Below are positions 1-8,200 of a DNA stretch of 48,475 bases, piece after piece (positions within the stretch are counted from its first letter, which is position 1; the number at the start of each line of letters is the position of its first letter). Source of the stretch: Sphingobium sp. (GTDB taxonomy: Bacteria > Pseudomonadota > Alphaproteobacteria > Sphingomonadales > Sphingomonadaceae); NCBI GenBank assembly GCA_013911745.1, contig JACESO010000009.1:1-48475 (forward strand). The letters run 5' to 3'. Made by a program: the position numbers and the translations under genes. The notes beneath the pieces are model-generated. The model was not told where the DNA came from, did not search any database, and was given only the letters and a program-made list of their open reading frames with translations.

Positions 1-435
1 GTCCAACGGCAGATAGTCGTAGCGCAGGACGATGTTCAGTTCGTCGGCCACCACCATCGCATAGGCCGGGTCGGCGATCATCCGCTTCACTTCCTCCCAC
101 GCTGCGCGCGTCGTCGCAATGTCTCGCGCACGATCCTGCGTATCCCAGGTGAAGCCTTCGCCCATCGGCTTGAACTCCACCAGTTCAGGGAAAGCGTCGA
201 ACACCGCCTTTTCGCCGGTGGCCATGGCGCCCTTCACGAACTGGATCACGCCCACTTTCTGCCCATGGCCGATGGCGCGGACCACCATGCCGAGCGCGGC
301 GGTCGTCTTGCCCTTCCCTTTGCCAGTATGGACGATCAGCAGGCCTTTTTCAGCCGTCCGGCTGGCAACGATCCTCTGCTGGGCCGCCTGCCTCTTGCGC
401 ATTCGCGCCTTATGCTCTTCCTCGCTACGTTGCAT
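1..435 (-). CDS. cobO: Corrinoid adenosyltransferase CobO, 3' end cut by window edge
   Basis: The ORF reads from an ATG at 433-435 leftwards without a stop to base 1, giving the first 145 residues. It carries the P-loop GKGKGKTTA (about residues 41-49), followed by the stretch with IGHGQKVGVIQFVKG and then VVADELNIVLRYDYLPL, a pattern typical of the CobA/CobO/BtuR family, which transfers the adenosyl group of ATP to cob(I)yrinic acid a,c-diamide or cobinamide in the cytoplasm. Usual length is about 200 residues, so roughly 55 are missing beyond the window. A cobalamin riboswitch lies 208 bases upstream on the same strand, which agrees with the call. Neighbours farther left, possibly other cobalamin genes, are not visible. 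Confidence 0.93.
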   Translation of the reverse strand, partial: MQRSEEEHKARMRKRQAAQQRIVASRTAEKGLLIVHTGKGKGKTTAALGMVVRAIGHGQKVGVIQFVKGAMATGEKAVFDAFPELVEFKPMGEGFTWDTQDRARDIATTRAAWEEVKRMIADPAYAMVVADELNIVLRYDYLPLD

Positions 436-642
436 CGTCCTGATCCCGTTCCGCGCCGGGGCAACAGGCGGGGCGAGCCATGATCATCCCGATAAAGGGA
501 CGGGCGATGGCCGGACAGACGCCCTGGGGCGGGCGCTCGCCCCGGACGCATGACCGCGCGGCCCCAGCCGCATCACGCACGTCGCTCAGACGGATACAGA
601 CCGTGCCCCGGCCAATCCCTGGGCCAAAGGCAAGAGCGACCA

Positions 643-863
643 GACGCCGGCAGGTCTCCTGGCTCGCGGGTCAGGGCTTGATGCACGCCTTCCCAGGCCA
701 GGCGGAAAACGCGGCAGGCCCAGTGGCTGCTTCCCTGCTGGAAGGAAGCGCTGTGCATCGCGCTCGCCGCTTACAGTTGCAGGGACAGCTGCGGATTTGG
801 GCATGTGGCCGCCAAGGCCCCGCCCGCACCGCCTTCCCATTTTAAGCCTCTTTCGAGGCACCG
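643..863 (-). ncRNA. Adenosylcobalamin (cobalamin) riboswitch
   Basis: Read on the minus strand the segment contains the conserved blocks in the right order. GGTGCC (857-862) is followed by a GCCTC-GAAA-GAGGC hairpin and AAATGGGAAGGCGGTGCGGG (about 825-844). Then come CCGCAGCTG and GCAACTGTAAGCGG (about 767-794), GCCACTGG (720-727) and the B12 box GAGCCAGGAGACCTGCCGGC (646-665). These are the core signatures of the Rfam cobalamin aptamer. About 208 bases separate it from the cobO start. I do not see an obvious intrinsic terminator there, so control may act on translation or through another structure. The expected effect is repression of cobO and its operon when adenosylcobalamin is abundant. 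Confidence 0.93.
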
Positions 864-969
864 GCGCGATCTTTGCCCGGACATCGGCGATGCCCGGATG
901 CCCAAGCCGATAATGGCGGCGATGGCCAGCCGCAACTTCTTTCGCAAGGGCGTGGTTTTGGAAGGCCGA

Positions 970-1440
970 TCAGATCGGCACCGCGGTCGTATATTTGACC
1001 TGCGCCAGCGCGAAATGCGACGATCCGGTCGCCACCGAAGGATGACGCAGCACGGTGCGCATCAGAAAGCGGGTGTAATCCTCCACATCGGCGACCAGGA
1101 TGCGCAGCAGATAATCCCAATCGCCGGACATGGAATAGCATTCGATGATCTCGTCCCGCGCGGCGACAAAGCCTTCGAATGCCTCTGTCGTTTCGGCCAG
1201 ATGGTTCTTGATCTTGATATGGCAGATGACATTGACGCCCCGGCCGACCCGCGCCGCGTTCACCAGGCGAACGGGTCGCGCCAATATGCCGTCCGCCTCC
1301 AGCGCACGCATCCGCCGCCAGCAGGATGCGGTGGACGCGCCGACCCGATCCGCCAGATCGGCATGGCTGATTGAGGCATCGCGCTGCAGTTCGTGCAGCA
1401 GCTTTCGGTCGATGGCGTCGAGGGGACGGGCTGCGGTCAT
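970..1440 (-). CDS. Lrp/AsnC family transcriptional regulator
   Basis: This 156-residue protein has the standard Lrp/AsnC layout. An N-terminal winged helix (about residues 8-65, starting LDAIDRKLLHELQRDA and including ADLADRVGASTASCWRRM) precedes a C-terminal RAM ligand-binding domain (about 70-150, with GDWDYLLRILVADVEDYTRF). The ATG at 1438-1440 starts right before the helix region, as usual for the family. It is divergent from phhA, with 157 bases between the start codons. Such pairs commonly regulate the neighbouring amino-acid catabolic gene, so control of phhA by phenylalanine or tyrosine is a reasonable inference, but the ligand is not shown by the sequence. Confidence 0.92.
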   Translation of the reverse strand: MTAARPLDAIDRKLLHELQRDASISHADLADRVGASTASCWRRMRALEADGILARPVRLVNAARVGRGVNVICHIKIKNHLAETTEAFEGFVAARDEIIECYSMSGDWDYLLRILVADVEDYTRFLMRTVLRHPSVATGSSHFALAQVKYTTAVPI

Positions 1441-1558
1441 CGTCTGCGCCCTTTGCCGTGAAAACCCGATGCGCCGATAATGTTCATGATGAAATGTCCG
1501 CAGCCTTTGCCTTAATTAGGAAATGATGTTATCTTGAATGGCCTATTTTCCGCAAGCT

Positions 1559-1592
1559 TTGAGATGGGCATCCGCGAAATCATGCTAGGCTG
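1559..1592 (+). promoter_or_regulatory. Candidate phhA promoter
   Basis: TTGAGA (1559-1564) and ATGCTA (1582-1587) are 17 bases apart and lie just upstream of the phhA ATG at 1598, so the leader would be very short. The surrounding divergent region (1441-1597) is AT-richer than its neighbours and includes CCTTAATTAGG, a near-palindrome that could serve the adjacent Lrp-type regulator. The -10 match is weak; this is a tentative call. Confidence 0.3.
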
Positions 1593-1597
1593 CACTC

Positions 1598-2458
1598 ATG
1601 GCAGAGGATAGTGCACCGCCCGCGGGCGCGGCTCCGGACTGGACGATATCGCAGGACTGGGCGTCGTACAGTTCCGAGGAGCATGCGGTCTGGGACCGGC
1701 TGTTCACCCGCCAGTCGCGCATGTTGCCGAACCGGGTCGTTCCCGCCTTCATGGAGGGGCTGGATGTGCTGCGCATGTCTAAATCCGGCATCCCGGATTT
1801 CGACGAGCTGAACGAGCGGCTGTTCCGTGCGACCGGATGGCAGGTGGTCGCCGTGCCAGGCCTGGTGCCGGACGCGATATTCTTCGAGCATCTCGCCAAC
1901 CGCCGCTTCGTCGCGGGACGCTTCATCCGAACCCCTGATCAGTTCGACTATCTGCAGGAACCGGACATCTTCCACGATGTATTCGGCCATGTGCCGCTGC
2001 TCGTCCATCCGGTCTTCGCCGACTATATGCAGGCCTATGGCATGGGCGGGCTGCGCGCCGCTAAACTGGGCATGATAGAGGCCCTCGCCCGTCTCTACTG
2101 GTATACGGTTGAATTCGGCCTGATCCGCGACGGCGGAGACATCAAGCTGTACGGCGCGGGCATCATATCATCCTACGGTGAAAGCCTCTTCGCGCTCGAC
2201 GACCCGTCGCCCAACCGCATCGGCTTCGATCTGGAGCGGGTGATGCGGACGCGCTATCGCATCGATGATTATCAGCAGAGCTATTTCGTAATCGACAGTT
2301 TCGATGACCTGCTGCGACAGACGCGCGATGCCGACCTTGGCCCGATCTACGAGCGATTGCGCGGAATGGACACGATCGCGGAAGACGCAGTGCTGCCGAC
2401 CGACGGGCTGCTGCATGCCGGGACGCAGGCCTACGCGGCTGCAAGGGCGAGCGGCTGA
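1598..2458 (+). CDS. phhA: Phenylalanine-4-hydroxylase
   Basis: The 286-residue protein is a single-domain bacterial aromatic amino acid hydroxylase that converts L-phenylalanine to L-tyrosine with tetrahydropterin, O2 and non-haem iron in the cytoplasm. The iron ligands are visible: His126 and His131 in FHDVFGHVPLL and Glu172 in YWYTVEFGL. Flanking family signatures include RFIRTPDQFDYLQEPDIFHD and GAGIISSYGE. The length is typical of bacterial enzymes (about 260-300 residues). It stands alone, divergent from an Lrp/AsnC regulator gene that probably controls it. The stop at 2456-2458 marks the apparent left border of the polysaccharide locus. Confidence 0.96.
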   Translation: MAEDSAPPAGAAPDWTISQDWASYSSEEHAVWDRLFTRQSRMLPNRVVPAFMEGLDVLRMSKSGIPDFDELNERLFRATGWQVVAVPGLVPDAIFFEHLANRRFVAGRFIRTPDQFDYLQEPDIFHDVFGHVPLLVHPVFADYMQAYGMGGLRAAKLGMIEALARLYWYTVEFGLIRDGGDIKLYGAGIISSYGESLFALDDPSPNRIGFDLERVMRTRYRIDDYQQSYFVIDSFDDLLRQTRDADLGPIYERLRGMDTIAEDAVLPTDGLLHAGTQAYAAARASG

Positions 2459-2502
2459 CTCGAGCTAGGCATTACGGGGCCGGCGCAGATGCGCGGCTTT
2501 CC

Positions 2503-2649
2503 CGGGGCGACCGATCGCAGGCCGATCTGATATATCTGTCCGACTGGACCATGACGGGCAATCGCGCCATCTTGATCCGCACCATCGTGGTTGTGGTGGA
2601 GGAAGACATGGTGACGGGGAACGCGTATTCATGGGTAGTTCAGCGGTGA
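2503..2649 (+). pseudogene. Remnant of a polyprenyl-phosphate sugar transferase C-terminus
   Basis: Between phhA and the GH10 gene one frame (codons in phase with base 2521) reads DLIYLSDWTMTGN, then ILIRTIVVVV and NAYSW, ending at a TGA at 2647-2649. This resembles the conserved tail of bacterial sugar transferases of the WcaJ/ExoY type, which ends in a DLxYxxxWSxxxDxxILxxT...NAY pattern. There is no start codon or upstream catalytic domain in this frame, so only about 45 residues of the tail survive. I recognise this by pattern and not by search, so the call is moderate. If right, it is the only trace of a priming glycosyltransferase in the window and marks deletion or replacement at the left end of the EPS locus. 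Confidence 0.5.
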
Positions 2650-2753
2650 GCGGCATGGATGCACGGGCAGGGGATCGTGCCACCGGCGATGCCGTTGCAG
2701 CGCGGCGGCCAAGTGCCGTCGAAGCGGCGCCGGCAGACTGTATGGAGTATCCT

Positions 2754-3860
2754 ATGAACCGACGCGATCTTCTCGCCATGGGCGGCAGCGCCGCGCTGCT
2801 GGCTGCCGCCGTGCCCCGCATCATTCCCACCGCCGCAGCTCTCGACGATCAGCCCGGATCGCTGCGCGCGCGGGCCGACCGCAAGGGGCTGCTGTTCGGA
2901 TCGGCGGTCAGCGGCCGGGCTCTGGGCGATCCGCGGCTTCAGCAGGTGCTGATCGCCGACGCGAACATCCTGGTGCCCGAAAATGAGTTGAAATGGGACG
3001 CGGTGATGCCCGCGCCTGACGTTTACGACTTTTCGCGCGCCGAGGCGATCTATGCCTTCGCCAAGGCGAACGACATGAAGATGCGCGGCCATACGCTGAC
3101 CTGGTATCGTAGCGAACCGGCCTGGGCGTCGGACCGGATCGCCGGGCTGAGCGCCGCGCAGGCCGGCCAGTTCCTGGAGGACTATGTCGGCCATGTCGTC
3201 GGTCACTGGAAAGGCCGCATCGCCCAGTGGGACGTGATCAACGAGCCGACAACGGCCAAGGGCGCGCTGCTGGAACAGCTGTGGTCCGGGAAGCTGGGCG
3301 AACGCTATATGGACATAGCGCTTCACGCCACCGCGGAGGCCGACCCAAGCGCGCTGCGGATGATGAACCAGACGCTGATCGCGCAGGAATGGTGGTGGGA
3401 GGACAAGCAGCGCGACGAAACGCTGCGGGTGGTCGAGGGGCTGCTGAAACGCGGGGCACCGCTTCAGGGCTTCGGCTATGAAGCGCATCTGCGCACCGCC
3501 TACGCCTTTTCGGAGGGCAAGTGGGCGCGGTTCCTGGAGGAACTCAAGCAAATGGGCCTCAAGTTCATGATCACCGAACTGGACGTCGACGACAGCGGCA
3601 CGATCGGCGATCAGGACAAGCGGGATCAAGCGTCGGCCGCGCTGGTCAAGTCATTGCTCGACGTGTCGCTCAGCTTCGATCATTGCCTGGGCGTGCTGAC
3701 CTGGGCAGCGGGGGACCGTTATAGCTGGCTGATGCAGGAAAAGGACCGCCAGCGCAAAGACGGCATGCCGCTGCGGCCCACGCCTCGCGACGCGAATTTC
3801 CGGAAGAAGCCGATGTGGAATGCGATCGCGCAGGCACTGGACGCGGCGCCCGCGCGCTGA
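2754..3860 (+). CDS. GH10 family glycoside hydrolase (xylanase-like), Tat signal
   Basis: I chose the ATG at 2754 because GGAG (2744-2747) precedes it and the protein then opens with a twin-arginine signal, NRRDLLAMGG, plus an Ala-rich stretch. The 368-residue product has the GH10 barrel signatures: ILVPENELKW (about 72-81), the acid/base Glu164 in QWDVINEPT, the His-containing GFGYEAHLRTAY (239-250) and the nucleophile Glu275 in ITELDVDD. The family cleaves beta-1,4 xylan or related glycans with retention. The usual TLVWH motif reads TLTWY here, and the usual Gln two residues before the conserved His is Glu. A close paralogue sits at 41496-42641, at the other end of the locus, so the substrate may be the locus's own EPS. 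The export route is inferred from the signal only. Confidence 0.9.
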   Translation: MNRRDLLAMGGSAALLAAAVPRIIPTAAALDDQPGSLRARADRKGLLFGSAVSGRALGDPRLQQVLIADANILVPENELKWDAVMPAPDVYDFSRAEAIYAFAKANDMKMRGHTLTWYRSEPAWASDRIAGLSAAQAGQFLEDYVGHVVGHWKGRIAQWDVINEPTTAKGALLEQLWSGKLGERYMDIALHATAEADPSALRMMNQTLIAQEWWWEDKQRDETLRVVEGLLKRGAPLQGFGYEAHLRTAYAFSEGKWARFLEELKQMGLKFMITELDVDDSGTIGDQDKRDQASAALVKSLLDVSLSFDHCLGVLTWAAGDRYSWLMQEKDRQRKDGMPLRPTPRDANFRKKPMWNAIAQALDAAPAR

Positions 3861-3870
3861 GGCTCAGCGC
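3854..3870. repeat. Perfect 17-nt palindrome spanning two convergent stop codons
   Basis: GCGCTGAG-G-CTCAGCGC reads the same on both strands and contains the TGA stops of the GH10 gene (3858-3860) and of the convergent acyltransferase (3864-3866). In RNA either strand could form a 7-bp stem with a 3-base loop, which could slow polymerase or protect 3' ends. It lacks a T-tract, so it is not a standard intrinsic terminator. Confidence 0.6.
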
Positions 3871-5819
3871 CCCTCGGTCCCCATCGCGGCGGGATAGGTC
3901 GCGCGCAGCTTTGCCAGAATGGCGTCGGCGACGACCGCGGATCCCGGCGCGGTCAGGTGGCCATAGTCGAACTGCATCGGCTCACCCGGGCGCGCCTGCG
4001 TGCGGCAGCGCCCCTGCGCGTCGCACAGGAGGTCGATGAGCGAGAGATAGGGCGTGCCGGTGCGCGCAGCGATGGCGCGCATCTGGCGATCCACTATGAA
4101 CATCTCGTCCATCAGCATCCGACGCGGCAGATCTGCGTCGTCCCGCCGCCGGGCGGCGAGGATGAGGCGGGGCAGCTCCGTCTCATATTGCGGGATCGGG
4201 CCGACGAGCAACGGGTGCGACCGGCGGACCAGCGGATCGCGAAGCGTTTGCTCGACGCCGTCCAGCACGCCCAGCCGCCAGCGGGACGCCAGGATGAGCG
4301 CGGCGGGGCGATGATTCCTGAGCCACCCCGTCAGCAGGCCGCCGATCACCGCTTCGCAGCTCCCCGGCTTCATCCGCTCAGGGATGCGCGCGACGCAGCC
4401 GATCGCCGTCGCCTGCACCAGATCATAATGCCCCGCATAGCGGGCAAGGCCGGGCCACAGATGCGCGGCATGGCTGTCCCCGACGAACGCGATGGCGGGC
4501 TTGTTCGTCGTGGCGAGGCAGTTTTCAGGCTGGTAGGCGCTGTTCCAGCCGACCTTGAAGCAGCGTCCGGCGCGGTAGGCGTCATCGCCGCGATAGAATA
4601 GATAGCCTGCCAGACGCCTGTCCTGGGCATCATAGCGCGACAGGCCGTTAGCGATCGACGGCAGCACCAGCGCAAGGGCAATCAGGCCGGCGATGGCGGC
4701 GGCTCCGCCCCACAACACGCGCGGCGTCGGCCAGCCCCGGCTGGCCACCCGGAACGGGCGTTCGACATACCACCAGGACGCGACCGAGAGGATCAGGATC
4801 ACGGCGATCATGGCGACTTTGGCAGGGATGCCGTGGCCTATGAACAGGCCGCTTTCGGCAAAGACGATGACCGGCCAGTGCCACAGATAGAGCGAATAGG
4901 AGATGAGGCCGATCTGGCGGAACGGCGCGCCGGCGAGCCGCCTGGAAACCCAGGTGTCCGATCGGCCGGCATGGATCAGCAGCGCCGCGCCGACGCAGGG
5001 CAGGGCTGCGGCAAGGCCCGGAAAGGGCGTGGTTTCGGTGTAGAATTTGACGGCGACGGCGATCATCCCCAGCGCTGCGACGCTCATCAGTTCGGCGAGC
5101 CAGCGGCGCGACGGCGCGTGCCGCGACACGGCGAGCCATGCGCCGGTTCCCAGTTCCCAGGCGCGTGTGGGCAGGAGGTAGAAGGTCGCGGAAGCATCGC
5201 GCGGGAGCAGCCAGATCGCGCAGGCGAAGGACAGGATGGTGATGACGACGACCGTCACGAGGATGAGGCCATGCCGCCGCGTCGCCAGCAGTCCGATCAC
5301 GAGCGGCCAGGCCAGATACCATTGCTCCTCGACAGCCAGCGACCATGTGTGGAGCAGTGGTTCGGACAACGCGCCGAGATTGAAATAATCGGTGGCGAGA
5401 TAGAAGCTGATGTTGGACCCGAACAGCGCCGTCGCCATCAGCGACCGTGCATAGCGCTCCCATTCACCCGGCAGCAGCCAGATGACCGCGCCCACGGACG
5501 TGCACAGCGCCATGACGATGAGCGCCGGAAAGATGCGCAGAATGCGGCGGCGATAGAATTCGGCGATCGAGAGCTGCCCCATCTGCGCGTCGCGCAGCAG
5601 GATGCCGGTGATGAGGAAGCCCGAAATGACGAAGAAGATGTCGACGCCGACGAAGCCGCCCCGAAACCCCCGGACGCCTGCATGAAACAGGACGACCGGG
5701 ATCACGGCCAGCGCGCGCAGACCGTCAATGTCGCCGCGATAGGCAAGGTGCGCCGATGGCGCCGCGGCCGTGACGATGTGGCGCATATCGTCGGCGCGAG
5801 AAGCAGGGGTGGCCGGCAA
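3864..5819 (-). CDS. OafA-type membrane acyltransferase with SGNH domain
   Basis: The 651-residue protein is a two-part O-acyltransferase. Residues about 25-395 form an acyltransferase-3 integral membrane domain, opening YRGDIDGLRALAV with the conserved His46 (VVLFHAG) and including SEPLLHTWSLAVEEQWYL. Residues about 440-651 form a periplasmic SGNH domain with Ser449 in FVGDSHAAHLW and the Asp618-x-x-His621 pair in DYGHLTAPGS. OafA/OatA-like proteins of this build pass acetyl groups across the membrane to polysaccharide. It starts 9 bases after the upstream GT4 gene ends, so the two are probably co-transcribed, and it likely decorates the EPS. The acyl group and target sugar cannot be read from sequence. 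Confidence 0.92.
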   Translation of the reverse strand: MPATPASRADDMRHIVTAAAPSAHLAYRGDIDGLRALAVIPVVLFHAGVRGFRGGFVGVDIFFVISGFLITGILLRDAQMGQLSIAEFYRRRILRIFPALIVMALCTSVGAVIWLLPGEWERYARSLMATALFGSNISFYLATDYFNLGALSEPLLHTWSLAVEEQWYLAWPLVIGLLATRRHGLILVTVVVITILSFACAIWLLPRDASATFYLLPTRAWELGTGAWLAVSRHAPSRRWLAELMSVAALGMIAVAVKFYTETTPFPGLAAALPCVGAALLIHAGRSDTWVSRRLAGAPFRQIGLISYSLYLWHWPVIVFAESGLFIGHGIPAKVAMIAVILILSVASWWYVERPFRVASRGWPTPRVLWGGAAAIAGLIALALVLPSIANGLSRYDAQDRRLAGYLFYRGDDAYRAGRCFKVGWNSAYQPENCLATTNKPAIAFVGDSHAAHLWPGLARYAGHYDLVQATAIGCVARIPERMKPGSCEAVIGGLLTGWLRNHRPAALILASRWRLGVLDGVEQTLRDPLVRRSHPLLVGPIPQYETELPRLILAARRRDDADLPRRMLMDEMFIVDRQMRAIAARTGTPYLSLIDLLCDAQGRCRTQARPGEPMQFDYGHLTAPGSAVVADAILAKLRATYPAAMGTEGR

Positions 5820-5828
5820 CGCTATGGC

Positions 5829-6980
5829 TCAGGCCACCTGCCCGCCGACACTCCGCTGAGCGCCGGCCGGCAGCGATGCCTGCCAGATGTCGGAGAGGCT
5901 GGCGCTGAAGGACTGAAGCGAGAAGCGGCGGTGGTAAAGGGCGAGACCATTGTCGCTGAGGGACTGGCGCAACGCCGGCTCGCGCAGCAGCGCCGCGATT
6001 CGCCCGGCCAGTGCGGAAACGTCGCCCGGCTGACAGAAGAGCACGTCCTGCCCGTCGGTCAGCACTTCGGGAATGACGCCGACCGGCGTGGTCACGACCG
6101 GCGTGCCCAGCCCCAGCGCCTCCAGTATCACGAGCGGCAGGCCTTCATGATAGGAGGGCAGCACCATGATGTCCGACGTGGCGGTGACTTCGCGTGACCC
6201 TGCCTGGTCGAGCCATCCGGTGAAGCGGCAGCGGTCGGCGATGCCGAGGTCCGCCGCCTTTGCTTCGAACATCGCAATGTCGCCCGGCCCTGCGAAGGTC
6301 ATGCGCCAGTCGGGCACATCCGCCGGAAGCTGCGCGAGAGCGGCGAGCAGATCGTGCGTGCCCTTGCGCTGGCCAAGGCTGCCGAGGAACAGGATGTCGA
6401 GCGGCTTTGTTCCGTTCGCGTGAAGGCGGTGCGGCGGCGTCGCGACCGGCACGCCGTTCCAGAGAATTTTGGCGCGTTCAGGCTTCACGCCCAGCCGGTC
6501 GATCACCCAGCGCCGATAGCGTTCGCCAAGGACCACGACCGCCGTGGCGCTGCGGAATACGAAGCCGAGCAGCGCCAGCGCCGGGCCGGGCATTTGCTCC
6601 AGTTCGACGGCATGGAGATGCAGAACCGTAGGAAGGCGCAGCAGGCGGGAAAAGAGCGTCACCACCGACTTTCTGGCCGCAGACCCCTTGTCCCCTATAT
6701 TGACGTGGACGAGCAGAATCTCGCGCCGATGGCGGAAGATGGTGCCCAGCGCCTTAAGGAGCAGAAACAGCGACTGGAGCTTCGTCGATTCATCGCGGGT
6801 GACAAGGTGAAGCGTCCGCAAATCGGGCCAGGCCGATGGCGCAGCCTCGATAATATAGTCTTTCACCCTGCCCATGCCACCGCCTGCCGCGCCTTGGGGC
6901 GCAGCGATGAAGACAATGTTGCGTCGCACGTTCAAGACAGCCTCGCTTTCTGCGGGTCCGTGGTTGCCGGTTCCGTGCAT
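5829..6980 (-). CDS. Glycosyltransferase family 4
   Basis: The 383-residue product is a GT-B fold glycosyltransferase. The N-terminal half begins NIVFIAAPQGAAGGGMG, with the Gly-rich acceptor-side loop. The C-terminal half has DILFLGSLGQRKGTHDLL and the donor-binding ExxxxxxxE region in YHEGLPLVILEALGLGTPVV. Such enzymes add one sugar to the lipid-linked EPS repeat at the cytoplasmic membrane face. It lies just upstream of the OafA-type gene and diverges from another GT4 at 7075; the 94 bases between their starts must hold both promoters. The start may be internal, because the first 17 residues precede the recognisable Rossmann strand. Donor sugar unknown. Confidence 0.9.
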   Translation of the reverse strand: MHGTGNHGPAESEAVLNVRRNIVFIAAPQGAAGGGMGRVKDYIIEAAPSAWPDLRTLHLVTRDESTKLQSLFLLLKALGTIFRHRREILLVHVNIGDKGSAARKSVVTLFSRLLRLPTVLHLHAVELEQMPGPALALLGFVFRSATAVVVLGERYRRWVIDRLGVKPERAKILWNGVPVATPPHRLHANGTKPLDILFLGSLGQRKGTHDLLAALAQLPADVPDWRMTFAGPGDIAMFEAKAADLGIADRCRFTGWLDQAGSREVTATSDIMVLPSYHEGLPLVILEALGLGTPVVTTPVGVIPEVLTDGQDVLFCQPGDVSALAGRIAALLREPALRQSLSDNGLALYHRRFSLQSFSASLSDIWQASLPAGAQRSVGGQVA

Positions 6981-7074
6981 CCGCCATATGGGAATCAGGG
7001 CGATTGGACGAATCCGGCGGGGCGGACATGACTTTCCTCCCTCATCACAAATAAAGCAGACGGGAGCAACGTGC

Positions 7075-8190
7075 GTGAAACGCAGGATCGCATTTCATTT
7101 TTTCAGTCTGGACCAGGGCGGCGTCGAGCGGATGCGAATCGCCCTTTCGCACGAATTGCTGGCGCGCGGCTATGATGTCGATTTCGTTCTGGTCAAGAAG
7201 CAGGGAGAGTTGCTGCCCCTGGTGCCCGCAGGCGTCCGCATCGTCGATCTGGGCAGCAGCCGCACCGCGACCAGCCTGTTGCCGCTGGCCCGCTATCTGA
7301 AGAAGGAACGGCCCGACGCCCTCTTTTCCAGCATGGGACCGCAAAATGTGATGGCGATCATCGCGCGGCGGCTGGTGGGTGCGAAGGGCTGGCTGGGCGT
7401 GATGCAGCATAATGCGCTGTCGGCGGAGGCCAAGGCGGGCATTTCGCTTCAGCAGGCGCTGGTGCCACTGTCGTACCGTGTCTTCCTGCCCGGCGCGGAC
7501 GGGGTGTTCGCCGTATCGGCGGGCGTGGCGGATGATATGGCGCGCGCGACGGGTTTCGAACGCGAGAAGATCGGTGTGCTCTACAACCCGGCGTGCCCCG
7601 AAGGGCTGGACCCGGATGCCCTGCCGCGGGTCGATCATGCCTTTTTCGACAGCGGCGATCCGGTCGTCATCGGCTGCGGCCGGCTGGTGGCGCAAAAGGG
7701 ATGGGATACCCTGTTGCAGGCGTTCGCGCAGGTGGTCGAACGGCGAGCGGCACGATTGCTGATCCTGGGCGTCGGTCCGGAAGAAGAAGCGCTTAAAGCC
7801 CAGGCGGAGGCATTGGGGCTGAGCGACCATGTGGCGTTCATGGGATTCCAATCCAACCCCGCGGCATGGATGGTGCGGTCCAACCTGTTCGTCATGAGTT
7901 CCCGCTACGAAGGATTCGGCAACGTGATCGTCGAAGCGCTGGCGGTCGGCACCGCCGTGGTCAGCACCGACTGCAACTACGGCCCCTCGGAAATATTGGA
8001 CGGCGGGCGATATGGGGCGCTGGTGCCGGTGGGCGATCCGGCAAGCATGGCCGATGCGATCGTCGCGTCGCTGGAAAAACCGGTGGACCGCAAGCGGCTG
8101 ATGGCGCGGGCAAAGGAATTTTCGGTCGCGCATGTGGTCGACAATTATCTGCGCGCGGCGTTCGGCGACGAGCAGCGCCAGGCGGCGTGA
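7075..8190 (+). CDS. Glycosyltransferase family 4
   Basis: I set the start at GTG 7075, preceded by GGGAG (7062-7066) at good spacing; the frame is open farther upstream, but that part is antisense to the divergent GT4 and does not look like protein. The 371-residue GT-B enzyme opens with KRRIAFHFFSLDQGGVERM, has the linker-region signature VIGCGRLVAQKGWDTLLQAF and the donor-binding EGFGNVIVEALAVGTAVV. This architecture resembles retaining GT4 enzymes acting on undecaprenyl-linked glycans. It is convergent with the Wzy-like gene at 8201, only 10 bases apart. Its donor and linkage are not evident. Confidence 0.91.
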   Translation: MKRRIAFHFFSLDQGGVERMRIALSHELLARGYDVDFVLVKKQGELLPLVPAGVRIVDLGSSRTATSLLPLARYLKKERPDALFSSMGPQNVMAIIARRLVGAKGWLGVMQHNALSAEAKAGISLQQALVPLSYRVFLPGADGVFAVSAGVADDMARATGFEREKIGVLYNPACPEGLDPDALPRVDHAFFDSGDPVVIGCGRLVAQKGWDTLLQAFAQVVERRAARLLILGVGPEEEALKAQAEALGLSDHVAFMGFQSNPAAWMVRSNLFVMSSRYEGFGNVIVEALAVGTAVVSTDCNYGPSEILDGGRYGALVPVGDPASMADAIVASLEKPVDRKRLMARAKEFSVAHVVDNYLRAAFGDEQRQAA

Positions 8191-8200
8191 CGCACGTGGC

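Noticed and set aside
2754-3860. GH10 gene as part of a xylan-use locus
   Set aside because: No TonB receptor, xylosidase, xylose isomerase or sugar transporter is near either GH10 gene; all neighbours are EPS genes.
4833-6197. A 454-codon open frame on the plus strand
   Set aside because: It is antisense to the OafA-type acyltransferase and the GT4 gene, has low-complexity charged sequence and no family motif; long antisense frames are expected at this GC content.
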